A stretch of 64,000 nucleotides of DNA from Brachionus manjavacas (lineage: Eukaryota; Rotifera; Eurotatoria; Ploima; Brachionidae), in assembly GCA_019054805.1 (NCBI GenBank), contig JAHQIY010000005.1, forward strand, positions 5,439,501 through 5,503,500. The letters run 5' to 3'. The notes under the pieces are model-generated. The model was not told the DNA's origin. It did no database searches and saw only the letters and a program-made list of their open reading frames with translations. Position 1 is the stretch's first letter. The number at the start of each line of letters is the position of its first letter. This document shows, piece after piece, positions 1-10,770 of this stretch. A program made the position numbers and the translations under genes.

Positions 1-326
1 CTATTTAAACAAACCAATAATAGGATCATTTGTTTATTTAATACGGAAATGCTAAATTAAATGTAATTCACCTTGCATTTTTTATCTTCATTTTATCACA
101 GTCAATATTTATTCAAAATTAAAAAAAAAAAAGAAGAACAAGAAGAAGAAAATTGTAATTAAGGTGTCTACTTTATTTGAACAAAATATCTAATTGTACA
201 ACCAACAATTAAATAATGCGTCCACTTCCGTGCCTTAACTAGCTTTAGTTTAATAAAATACTTGAAATAGTTTTCATATATTTCTCATTTACATTCAATT
301 TGGAAATAAATTTAAATTTTTTTAGA
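1..326. other. Upstream region of the protocadherin gene
   Basis: AT-rich sequence with a purine-rich run near 120-150 and no ORF or clear TATA box. A pyrimidine-rich tract ends in AG at 324-325, one base before the chosen ATG, and looks like a 3' splice site. The 5' UTR may therefore be spliced, either to an upstream exon outside the window or to a trans-spliced leader. Confidence 0.4.
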
Positions 327-3300
327 ATGTTCATTTATATTCTACTAATTGGTGGTCTAATTTTGAGCGTGACTCCGCAAGAATTGTCCAAGAAAAATTT
401 TTCATATTTAATCCAGGATCCGCGCAAGAATTCATCACTGTACGACTTGGTCCTTCGGGACCGAGTAGCGTACAACTCGATTGTGGGCAGCATACCTAGC
501 GTTCTTATAATGAAGAACCTTATAAACAAGCAGACAAAAATATTGGACTATAAGCTTATCTATTACTCCCCTCAACTAATACCATCAAGTCTACTTTCGA
601 CAAAAGTCAACACATCAACTTCCCAAATGGAACCCATATTTTCGGTCAACTCACACAATGGGTCTATCCACATAAAAGTGCCGGACCGGCCTGTTTTAGA
701 GTATCTGTGCCGCGAAAAAGAATACTGTGCATGTATTTCATGCATTTTTAGTCTGAATATTATTTACCAAACTGAGCACAAAATAAATGCTGAGACCATC
801 CGTTTGTTCATAGATGACTCGAATGACTTTGCGCCACAGTTCTATTCAAATTTAGATTATTTCACTCTAAATATTTCCGAATCAGCTCAGATAGGCGACG
901 AATTTGTTCTTCCAAATTCACTGGCCTTCGATTCAGATGCTCACTATAACCAAATAGCTTACTACATATCCGAAAGGGATACAGGACATGACAAATTGTC
1001 TAATCTAATCGAAATAAATAGAGTTGATGAATCAAAAAAAAATCTCTATCTGACTCTAAAAACTCATATAGACTATGAAGTTGAGAAAAAATTTGATCTT
1101 TTTTTGATTGCTAGAGATAATGGGTATCCAGAAAGGAAAAAAAGTTGGAAAAAGCTGGTCATAAATGTGGTTGATGAAAATGACAATAAGCCTACATGTG
1201 ACAAGAGCCTTTATATCGAGAATATTAAAGAAAATTCAAAAGTTAAAAATTTGATTCAAATAACAGCTAGTGATTTGGATTCAGGACTGAACTCGGAGCT
1301 TGTGTACAAAATTGACCAAGGTCGGGAAGAGGCTGAGTTTTTTGAAGTTGACCAAAATGGCTGGTTAAGCGTCAAGTCACCATTAGACTATGAAACAAAT
1401 CATTTTGTTGAATTCAAAGTAAAAGTGTCTGACTCTGGTTTGAAGCTAAGGCATTCAACAGTTTGTTCAGTTAGGATAAATGTAAATGATGTGAATGACA
1501 ATCCGGCTAAAATGAAGTTAATAAAATATTTAAATGAATCTGTAGAGTCCAATTTTTACTCAATCAACTCAAAATCAATAGACTTTGAACAAGATTATGA
1601 CACTATATTCAGTCTTACCAACAGGGATGTCAAAAATCAGATAGAACTGTACGAAAATAACCCTGTAAACATAAGTCTGGGATTAATTAGAATCTTTGAC
1701 CATGATAGTTTGAGTAATTATAAATTTTTGATTCAGTCAGCGACTAGTGTTGGTGAAGACGTGAGCATGTTCAGTGTACGGCAATCGGCAAAGACTGAGC
1801 GAGAATTTGAGCTAATAGCAACAAAACAATTTGATTCAGAGTTAATACAAAATTATAGACTCAAAATTTTGCTATTCGATTTGGACAATTTTGACCAGTT
1901 CACAGATAAGGCCAGTTTGATGACCAAAAAAATGGTCGGTGTGGATAATAGCCACTCGTTTTTGATCACTTTACTTCAACGAGTTAAAATTTTGGATTTA
2001 AATGACAATAAACCGGACTTTTTGAGCAAAAGCTACTTTTTTACAATTAAGGAAAATGAAGTGACCGATTTTTTGATCGGACCTCAGATAGAAGTTTTTG
2101 ACATAGATAAAAGTGACAAAAATTCGAAGCTTAATTTTGAAATCAAGTCAAATTTTTCAATTGAAAAACACATAAAGCTAAACACTAGTTTAAACAATTA
2201 TCCGGGTTTGACCGTATTTAGGCCCTTTGATTACGAAATAACCCCCAAGGTAGAGTTTCAAATGGTTGCCTATGACAAAGATGGTCACACTGATATGACT
2301 AATATAGTAATTAACATTCTAAATGTGAATGATAATCCACCTTTATTCAAAAATAACAATTCAACTTTTAAAATAAAAGAAAATTCGCGCATAGATACTT
2401 TTGTTGGTCAATTGGTTGTTTCGGACAGAGATGGACATGGTGAAAAAAATTTCGTAATGCATAGTGAAACTTACGGAAACGTGTTTGTGATATACAAGTC
2501 GGGAGTGGTGGCCAATTTGGTGGTTCTGGATCGAGAGATACAAAGCTTTTACACTTTAAAAATTCAAGTATTTGACAATGGAAGTCCAAACATGAGCTCA
2601 ATAGGAACTTTTTATGTGGAAGTTGAAGACGAAAATGACAACAAGCCAACTGTGATGTATCCTGATGAAAAAGTGAAACACCTTAACCTTAGACTTGAAC
2701 CAAGTCAAACAGAACTACTGCACGTTCTTGATGTAAAAGCCATAGACAATGATTACGGACCAAATGGACAATTAAAATTTTACATTCATGATTCATTAGG
2801 TCTGTTGGATATCGATCCGGACAGCGGAACTGTGACCATAAACACAACTAAGGCAAAAATCAACTCAGATTGGGATAAATTTAAAGCAATCGATGATGTT
2901 TTTATCAATGTAGCGGACAATGGATCGCCATGTCTATACACCAGTCTCAATTTTACTCTTTATTTAAACTACGATTTTTCTGAATTGTCCTCCGAGGTTC
3001 AGATGATTATTCAAAATCAGCTCAAAAGTCAAGACAAGTCCACATTCAGCACCGATTTGTACAAACTGGAAAAAGGAAAGTACACTAACTTCTTCAATAT
3101 TGTGTCTAATAGTGTTCTATTGATAATATTGCTATCAGTTTTGTTCTTCATGCTTTTTGTTGCCGGTTTTATCACCATTATAATGTTCAAAAAAGTCAAT
3201 AATAACCAAACAAACGGCGAAGCAAACTCGCCCACTTTGGTAAATTGTATGACACAAATGATCAATGCTGTCAAGGATAATTGGAATAGGGAGCACAACT

Positions 3301-3956
3301 CTCGAGTTGAAGAAAATTTAACAGTAATTAACTTTAGAAAATATTGGTCCAAAATTTTATTAAATTATCTAAAGGTCAAAGATGAAATAATTAGTGGGGC
3401 GACTGAGCCGGTCACAGTTGACAATTTTAGAATAGTAGCCAACAGTGAGCCTTTGATGCAGATTGGAAGTCCAGAAATTTTGAATTCGGAGAGCATTAAC
3501 GAGTCCAGGGGTACTAGTTGCAGCGATGAGCTCAATAATGAATTGAATGTGTACAGTCAGGACTATTTGTCCTATGACTATTATAGAACTAACAAATACC
3601 AAAGTCAGCTTATTGTGTCCGATGAGGTGAGGATTGTGCAAAAATCGAATCAGTCGTATGCAACCACTAGCAGTAATAATACTCCAAGTTCAAGAGATTC
3701 ATTGATGAAGAACAATGAAGATATGTATCAAAATGAACTGGTTAATTTTAATGATCAAAGTTATTTTAAACAATCTTTTAAATCTAAAAAATCAACTTTG
3801 AACAATTTCAATGATAAAGTTGTAAATTTTGAGCCCAAATTGAGCGAAGATTTACCAATACATGAATCGAAAAGTTTTATGGAAAAATTTGAAAAGTTTT
3901 ATGGCACTCCGGACTACTTTACGCAGCCAAGTTTATATACAAGCTCAGTAAATTAA
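327..3956 (+). CDS. Protocadherin-like transmembrane cell-adhesion receptor
   Basis: Predicted 1,209-residue single-pass adhesion receptor at the plasma membrane. The reading frame is open from a TTG at 300, but the first ATG is at 327 and is followed by a hydrophobic signal peptide (MFIYILLIGGLILS). Six cadherin linker motifs of the DxND type are visible: DDSNDFAP near residue 163, DENDNKP near 282, DVNDNPA near 387, DLNDNKP near 556, NVNDNPP near 665 and DENDNKP near 768. This implies about six or seven extracellular cadherin repeats with calcium-binding linkers. A membrane segment lies near residues 922-950 (VLLIILLSVLFFMLFVAGF), followed by a Ser/Asn-rich cytoplasmic tail of about 255 residues with no domain I recognise. 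The whole coding region is one exon, as is common for protocadherin ectodomains. Family assignment is secure; the specific orthologue is not. Confidence 0.92.
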   Translation: MFIYILLIGGLILSVTPQELSKKNFSYLIQDPRKNSSLYDLVLRDRVAYNSIVGSIPSVLIMKNLINKQTKILDYKLIYYSPQLIPSSLLSTKVNTSTSQMEPIFSVNSHNGSIHIKVPDRPVLEYLCREKEYCACISCIFSLNIIYQTEHKINAETIRLFIDDSNDFAPQFYSNLDYFTLNISESAQIGDEFVLPNSLAFDSDAHYNQIAYYISERDTGHDKLSNLIEINRVDESKKNLYLTLKTHIDYEVEKKFDLFLIARDNGYPERKKSWKKLVINVVDENDNKPTCDKSLYIENIKENSKVKNLIQITASDLDSGLNSELVYKIDQGREEAEFFEVDQNGWLSVKSPLDYETNHFVEFKVKVSDSGLKLRHSTVCSVRINVNDVNDNPAKMKLIKYLNESVESNFYSINSKSIDFEQDYDTIFSLTNRDVKNQIELYENNPVNISLGLIRIFDHDSLSNYKFLIQSATSVGEDVSMFSVRQSAKTEREFELIATKQFDSELIQNYRLKILLFDLDNFDQFTDKASLMTKKMVGVDNSHSFLITLLQRVKILDLNDNKPDFLSKSYFFTIKENEVTDFLIGPQIEVFDIDKSDKNSKLNFEIKSNFSIEKHIKLNTSLNNYPGLTVFRPFDYEITPKVEFQMVAYDKDGHTDMTNIVINILNVNDNPPLFKNNNSTFKIKENSRIDTFVGQLVVSDRDGHGEKNFVMHSETYGNVFVIYKSGVVANLVVLDREIQSFYTLKIQVFDNGSPNMSSIGTFYVEVEDENDNKPTVMYPDEKVKHLNLRLEPSQTELLHVLDVKAIDNDYGPNGQLKFYIHDSLGLLDIDPDSGTVTINTTKAKINSDWDKFKAIDDVFINVADNGSPCLYTSLNFTLYLNYDFSELSSEVQMIIQNQLKSQDKSTFSTDLYKLEKGKYTNFFNIVSNSVLLIILLSVLFFMLFVAGFITIIMFKKVNNNQTNGEANSPTLVNCMTQMINAVKDNWNREHNSRVEENLTVINFRKYWSKILLNYLKVKDEIISGATEPVTVDNFRIVANSEPLMQIGSPEILNSESINESRGTSCSDELNNELNVYSQDYLSYDYYRTNKYQSQLIVSDEVRIVQKSNQSYATTSSNNTPSSRDSLMKNNEDMYQNELVNFNDQSYFKQSFKSKKSTLNNFNDKVVNFEPKLSEDLPIHESKSFMEKFEKFYGTPDYFTQPSLYTSSVN

Positions 3957-4008
3957 ACTAAGCTTGTATCTCCCGTTTTTTTTTTACTTTTATTTGTAAA
4001 TTTTTTTT

Positions 4009-4014
4009 AATAAA
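4009..4014 (+). terminator. Poly(A) signal AATAAA, protocadherin gene
   Basis: Canonical AATAAA 53 bases after the stop codon, following T-rich sequence. It suits a short 3' UTR for the protocadherin gene. Confidence 0.6.
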
Positions 4015-4120
4015 CTTCACTGCTTTAGCTAATAAAAAAAATGGTCGAAAAATATCAATTAAAGGCAAAAATTTAAAATTGACGTGTCCCTGAGCATTGA
4101 ATAAATTTGTAAACTATTTA

Positions 4121-4208
4121 AAGCCATAATTTTACTCTTAGAGTTTTACTCATCATGTAAGAAAACTTACATGATGTTTTTAACAAGAGTGAGAAAATTA
4201 TAAGGCTT
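4121..4208. repeat. 88-nt imperfect hairpin (inverted repeat)
   Basis: The outer arms AAGCC and GGCTT, the middle blocks ATAATTTT with ACTCTT, and an 11-bp perfect inner stem CATCATGTAAG/CTTACATGATG pair around a loop of about three A residues. Size and shape resemble an animal pre-microRNA, but a foldback MITE relic would look the same. It lies about 110 bp past the protocadherin poly(A) signal. Confidence 0.6.
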
Positions 4209-7200
4209 CAAAAAATCACTACTCAAGGTGGCAGAAAGTTGAGAGCGATTCAAATTAATTAAATAAGACTTGCTTGGACAAATATTTTTCTCAGCAATAA
4301 AGTCTTAAATTAAATTAAATTAAAAAGAAATTGAAAAATTTTTTTGTTAAGCTTCAATTTTTTTTTATTCAAATAAAAAAGAAATTATTTCTAATTGTGT
4401 AAAAAGCTTTCAAATTTTATAAATAAAATAAAAAAACTATTTTGTATCGCTTTGTGATTAGGAGTTCAGTTGAATTTACTTGTTTTAAAAAATGAAAAAA
4501 ATTTTATTATAAAACAAATTTTATAAAAATCTCAGCTGTTGAAAAAATTAATTCTATAAATATTTTAAAAAGTTTAAGTAATGTGTAAAACTAATTTTTT
4601 TATTCTGGGCGTAAAAAGTTTCAGGAATTGTTCTTAAAAATTCTTATCTTTTTTGCATTATCAATGAGTTAATTAATTTAAATTGTTTATTAATTTTAAT
4701 TAATTTGATACAAGGCCATGTTTTTTAATTTTCAATTATTCATTTTAGCCTCAAAATATAATCAATTTTTAATCATAACATTTTCGCTTACACCAAAATC
4801 TTTTATTTATTTATAAACAATTATTTTCAGTTTAGTATTTTGTTATTTCCGCTAAGAAGTTTTTTTTTTAATTTTTCTAATTGAGCATTTTAACAGACAC
4901 AATCATTAATAATTTAGTTTGACTATCTTGATATAAAATAAATACAGTTTTGATTAAATCAACAAATAAAAAGATTCATTTATTTCCAAATACAATTAAA
5001 ATATGAAAATGTATTAATTTTAAAGAAAAAAATGAAATTCTAGCAAAAAAATTATTTTTCTTTAAAATGAAATTAAGAACAACAACAGTTTGAAAAAATT
5101 TAGTTTAATAGATTTTTATTGGAATAATTGATTTAAAAATTTTTTGATCTAGTTTTTAGGTATTTAACCAGTTTCAAAAGTTTTAATTTTTTTTCTGGGT
5201 TATGAATGTACCTGCAGAATAAATTGTGTTAATAGGATTTTTTTTCTATTCAAATATTTTCCTCAAATAATTCATATCCCGTTGAAATCAATTTAAAATA
5301 GTGACCATTTTTTCAATAAAATTATTTTTGAGATAATAAAATGTTTTTGTTATGATTATTTACTATATTAAGGAATATTTTTTTCAGATAATTAGAAACT
5401 GGAAATAGCAATGATAGATAGAGGAGAAAAATTCCGAAAAATAGGTGTTCTAAATTTGAATAAGCATAGCTTTGGTTATGTTTGCTTGACGCGATGAAAA
5501 TTCAATTTAAATTAACTTGTTAAAAAATAAAAAGCAGGTTACGAAATTTTATTAATACAAAAATAAATTCAATTTTTTATGTAGTCGTTATTTTCGAGAT
5601 ATTCTTGTGATTTCATCGTAGCCAAACGTCATATTCAGCCCGGGTCTAACTTGAATCTAAATTTTGTAATTCTGAAATTTTTTTAATTAAAAATTCAATT
5701 AAAAAATTTTTTTTTTCACTATACGAATTCCAAAAATGGGCCCGCAGGCTTATCGTTTTGTAATGATCAATCGCTCAATAAGCTAAATCATTTATGTTTG
5801 CTAGTCGAAATTAATTGAATCGAAGAGACCCTACAAACTACTTACTTTAAATAAACTGGTTCTCTTACTAAAAGCTTAGTTCTTTAAAAAAAAAAGGGCT
5901 GATAATAGTTGAGGAAACAGGCTAAACTGTTCCAATTCAAGCACAATGTTCAATAGAAACAATGTTTGATCAATTTAAATTGTGTTAAAAATTCCCCAGG
6001 ACACATGAAGAATTGAGCTTTTATGCTTCAAAGGAGAGCTTTTTTTTAATTAAATTAAATTTAAAATCAAGGTTAAAAGTTATTAATTATAAATTAAAAA
6101 TGTTCGATTCTGATATTGAATCGAAATTCTCTCACAGCTCAATGTGTGCTGCATTCGATTTCATGTCGAATTTAATCAAGCATGCTTATCGATTACCAAG
6201 ACAATTAGACTCAGGGAAACATTGTTTTATGTCGTGATCAATATTTAGCATTGACTCACGCGAACACTTAAAAAATCGCCGCTCTATCTTTGACCAAGGT
6301 CTTCTCATCTCTATAGTTTCAAATTGATTAAGATCTTAAATTTTGAATCGATTTGTTTGCTTCGTTTGTTTTTTAATGTGTCTCCTTACGTTCTGAGGTT
6401 AGTTGATTGTGTTGGGCTTCTGAGCCAGATCAAGTGACACATAATAGGATTTCGTTTGCACTAAGACACAATAAGAGGAAGCAAATTTTTTTCAAATGTC
6501 ATTTAAAAGTGATTTAGAAGCGATTTGGCAAATTGGTCTCAAATTTTTTTTAAGAAAATCATTTACTTGAATGAACTTGATTAGAATCCGATTTGAATCA
6601 AAGTAGTTCGACTGTTGCTAGGCTTTCAGACGACTTAAATCCCATAAGCGACTGAATAAATTTTGAGTCGAACAGCTTTTCTTCCTGTTAGTAAAAGTGT
6701 GATTAAATTTAAATTATAGACCAAATTTGAACTTAGATGATTTTGATTAGATAGAATGTCAAGATTATTTGGCTCCAACAGAGCCAAAGTTTGATTAATA
6801 AAAAGCCACATTTTTTGGAATAAATTTTTTTTTTCTTTAGCCAACTTTCTAAAATGATTTTAGAAAAATATTCTCATTGAAATTTAAGAATGCAAATCTT
6901 AAATCACCTTAAAAATCATAATAAAAGGTTAATTGATGAAATTTTTTTTAAAATTAAGTTAAATTGTTTTTTATTTTTTTGATTAATTTCTGGCATAGAT
7001 CGATCAGAAAGATATTTAATCATTCAAAATAGTAATAAATCATTATAAAAGTAAAATTAGTGTTAAATTATTAATCGAGTAATTGTAATTAAGGTAATTT
7101 TTCTAGTTCAATTAATCGGAAAATATGGCACTTAATAATAATGGGACTTGAAAATGCTTTTTTGCGGGTTCCAGATTTTATTTTGGCCTTGAAATTAATT

Positions 7201-7599
7201 TTTTTTCTTCCTGAAGAATTTAAAACTCGAAAATCATCAAATTTTGTTCTTTCTTTCTTTTTTTTTAACAAGAAATATCTACGAGGAGAGTAAAATGTAA
7301 TTGATTTATTATTTGTTTTATTTCTTGTTTTTTTTTAATGATAGAAAAAATTGTAATAATATTCAAAAATAGAGGTAAAAATATCCAGCTATGAAAGTCG
7401 TTATTCTCTTTCTTGAATCATTACAAAATACTTTTGTTACTAACTGATGTTAATCTATTAATCATTTTTAACAGAAGTTCGTTCCACTTTTACACCACTA
7501 TTTTTATCAAAGAAAAAAATTAATTTATTAAATAGAGTTTATTTTTATTTATATCAAGTTTCAAAATTAATTTTTTCTGAATATTAAGTTCAAGAATTT
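4209..7599. other. Non-coding AT-rich DNA
   Basis: Mostly A/T runs with stops in every frame. The portion from about 5600 to 6700 is less AT-biased and contains a short open frame at 6013-6237 with no recognisable protein. I see no gene, RNA or named element here. Confidence 0.5.
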
Positions 7600-7880
7600 C
7601 ACAAAGTTTAACTCATTAACACTACTACTTTTTCATCTCCGTTAATTATATTGAACATCTGAATAAGATCTCCTCTAATTCTACATTTCTCTCAATTCAT
7701 CAGTTACTGCCTTAAGCATTTTCTTGTAATAATATGAATAATACCTTTGTTTTTTTTGTTGATGAGTCCAGCATATTTGCAGCCTATTCGAGAAGAGGTC
7801 TCACATGACCTGTGACTAAGTGTCGCTCATCCATACACTCACATGTTTTCCTGATATCTTCTATTTGCTTTTTCTGTTGA
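7600..7880 (-). mobile_element. CR1-type LINE relic (C-terminal ORF2)
   Basis: The minus strand encodes RGDLIQMFNIINGDEKV and, further upstream, RPLLEYAANMLDSSTKK. These match the motifs RGDLIKMYKLVNGIEKV and RPHLDYVVHVWNPRMKR of the larger LINE at 32.6-37.2 kb. Frameshifts and stops break the frame, so this is a dead fragment. Confidence 0.6.
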
Positions 7881-10339
7881 TTTTAGGTCATCAGTCACCA
7901 AAACATCAAAAATTTTTCTTAAAAATTTTAGTCCTTAATTTCATTTAATTAGCTAAATCATATTTTTAGTTCATCTTAATTATTTTTTAGCTAAATTTAT
8001 TCACTTAAGCTTTTTTACAATTCCCAACATATTAAATTATTAGCATAGGATCAAATAAGACTTTATATTTAAAAAACCGCTAACAAAGTTAACTTTTGTA
8101 GAACTAGTCTCTATTTCATTCCTGAGAAAAGAGATTTTATTCATTTTAATGCTTCTTTAATTAATTAAATATGCACTTAATTAAATTTTCTGTATTACTT
8201 TAGATATTATTCAAAACTATGAACAGGAATAATTTTTTGTCATACTTTTTATTTGAATAATTTAAATTGTATAAGTTTTTTCAATCATTTTGAACTCTCT
8301 TAGTGCCCGAGATCTTAAGCTATTACTAAAAATAATTAAATTGAGTTTTCATTAGCTTATGAAAAAAAGCAAGATCCATTTTATTATCAGAATTAAAAGT
8401 ATTAGGGACATAAGAGTGATGGGAATTCTGAGAAATAGTGTTTTTCTTCATTTGATGATAAAATATTGGCTTAATAAAAATTCTATTCTGTCTACAATTT
8501 CAGAAAAAGGCTTATAAATCGATTTATGCATTTAATTCACGATAGAGTCCTATTAAATCAGGTAATTAAATATGATGATTAAAACTTGATATTTCACTTC
8601 TGTTTTTGATAGGAAATAAATTTAAAAATGAATTAATTTCAATATTAATCAGGCAAATAAGAATTGGAAAGTAAAAAAATATTCATCGATTTTTGATCAG
8701 TGAAAATTCAAATCAAAAAGATAAATTTTATTTTAATACTCTGTTTTGGTTTGACTATTAAAATTATGCAATTCAAATTATTTGCTAATAATTATTGTAT
8801 TGAAAAATCAATTTTTCTTTTCTTACTAATTATAAAATTTGTATCAAAATAAAAACAGTTATTAGTTATCACAAGACTATTTCTGATTTGTATTAATTTT
8901 ATTTTTGATAATTCTGCCTTCTGTATTCGAATCTAAGAAATGATAATTGAATTAATAAGAGAAACAAATATTATATGATTCGAAAAACAAACTTAAGCAT
9001 GTTCTTGTAATATTCAGATATTTTTTTTTAAATAATCTTATGATGCATTTTTAACAAACAAAATCTCAAAAAATTTTCGGAAAGTTTTGAAGATTAATCA
9101 TTTGTAGCAAAGTTTGTTACATTATGTTAGAATTGTGCTTAAATTCTAAGATATAACCTTAAGTTAAATTAAAAAAAAAATATTATATTTAAAGTTTTAA
9201 TTTTTTATTTGAGAATTTTACTTAGGTATTATTATATCTAATTTTATATCACTTTGTTATTTGAAAAAATTCGAACACTTCAAATGACTTCAGACGAATT
9301 TAATGAGATTATTTTTTAAACTCGTTATGTCTCAGATTAAAAATAAATATAAAACGCATTAATGACTCTTCTTGTTATTTCATTTGAATTATAAACTAAA
9401 TAAATTCTTTGAAAGAGGGTTTTTTTAGAAGTTTAAAAAAATTTAATTGACTTCACCTTCTTTAACAAGAATTAAGATGAAAATTAATTAATTTAGTAAA
9501 GTGTTTTATTTAAAATAGACAAACGTATTAGAGAGCTGTTTATGAAAGCTATGTAAAGTTTAACATTTTTCTGAAAAGAATCCTTAAATGTTTGTCAAAA
9601 AAGGAAAGAAAAGAAAAGAGGAGTTAGCCTCCGAATTATTTTGATAAAAAACCTCTAACAGAGTCCTTTAATTTTAATCAGATTTTTTTGGAAGATAAAT
9701 CCATTAGAATATATATAAACATATATATAAACATAGTTACCTCTCGATCCATTTAATAAAGTATTTTCTTAATTTCTATTTTCTTTAGAGTCTTCAAGGC
9801 ATTTTTTCGCGATTTAATGTTCATTTTTAGTTTGTTTAGAATCTAATTTATGACCGATTTCATAATCGATCATTGTGATTTGAAATTCATATCAGAATTT
9901 TTTATTCTATAATTTTTTTAAGGAAAAAATTGGATTAGAAAGAATTTTAGGTCAAATAAAAAATTTATCTTAATTTTTTATAAAAGTTAAATAATTTATT
10001 TCAATTCAGTAATAACATCAATTTATTCAGTAAAGACCGCGAGGGTCATGTAAAAAAAATAAATTAAAATAAAGTAAAATTTTGTCTTTCTAAATAAATT
10101 TAAAAAATAAAATAGAATATTTTCATAATTGTGTTGGACACATGATTTATTGAATTAAAAGAACTACTAGAAATAATCTTTCAAATTCGATTGTTATAAA
10201 CAAGTTTAACGGTGATTCGGTAAAAATATATATAATTTTTTTTCTTGCGTTTTTGCTTAGAAAGCCTTTGTTAAAAATTGTAGGATTTTTTCTTGTTTTT
10301 TGTTGGCCACTGATCCAGAAATACAAAACTTCATTAACT
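7881..10339. other. Non-coding AT-rich DNA
   Basis: Dense A/T runs with no usable ORF. A short ATATATATAAACAT direct duplication sits near 9710. Nothing else is recognised. Confidence 0.5.
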
Positions 10340-10770
10340 CAACAATTCCATCTTTCATACATTCTCGATTGTTTAAGAAAATTTCTTTGATTTTATCATT
10401 TTTTTTTCTTACAGGTCTTTTAATTTTTTTATGCTTTCATTTTCACTTTCTAGTATTTCTTTTAATTCACTGAGGACCGATTTTTTAGTGGCATTTTTTC
10501 GTTTTGCCTTTATTTTTTTAAAAGACAATCGAAAAGTTCTCTTGAAAATTAATTGATCATCAGCCTTTTCACATAATGAAGTTTTCTTTCAGCATCATTT
10601 CAGCTGTTTACATTTCTAGGGCATGCATGAGTTTGGATGTTTTGACTCTCTTTCTGAGACCCAAAATTCTTTTGATTGTGGTTCCTTCAATTTTTTTAGC
10701 TTTCTTTGGTCTATTTGATAAATTTAGTAGTATTGGTAAAAAATGATCTTTTTAATGCTTTTTCTCAGTT
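10340..10770 (-). mobile_element. Decayed LINE reverse-transcriptase C-terminus (tentative)
   Basis: The minus strand reads KKIEGTTIKRILGLRKR then VKTSKLMHALEM, followed after stops by a Lys/Glu-rich tail (SELKEILESENESIKK). The first part resembles the region after the catalytic core in RTE/R1-like LINE proteins. Several stop codons are present. It appears to be a different LINE family from the CR1-type copies elsewhere in the window. Confidence 0.4.

Noticed and set aside
6013-7271. Short open frames at 6013-6237, 6635-6844 and 7089-7271
   Set aside because: Lys/Phe/Leu/Asn-rich products typical of translated A/T-rich non-coding DNA; no motifs.
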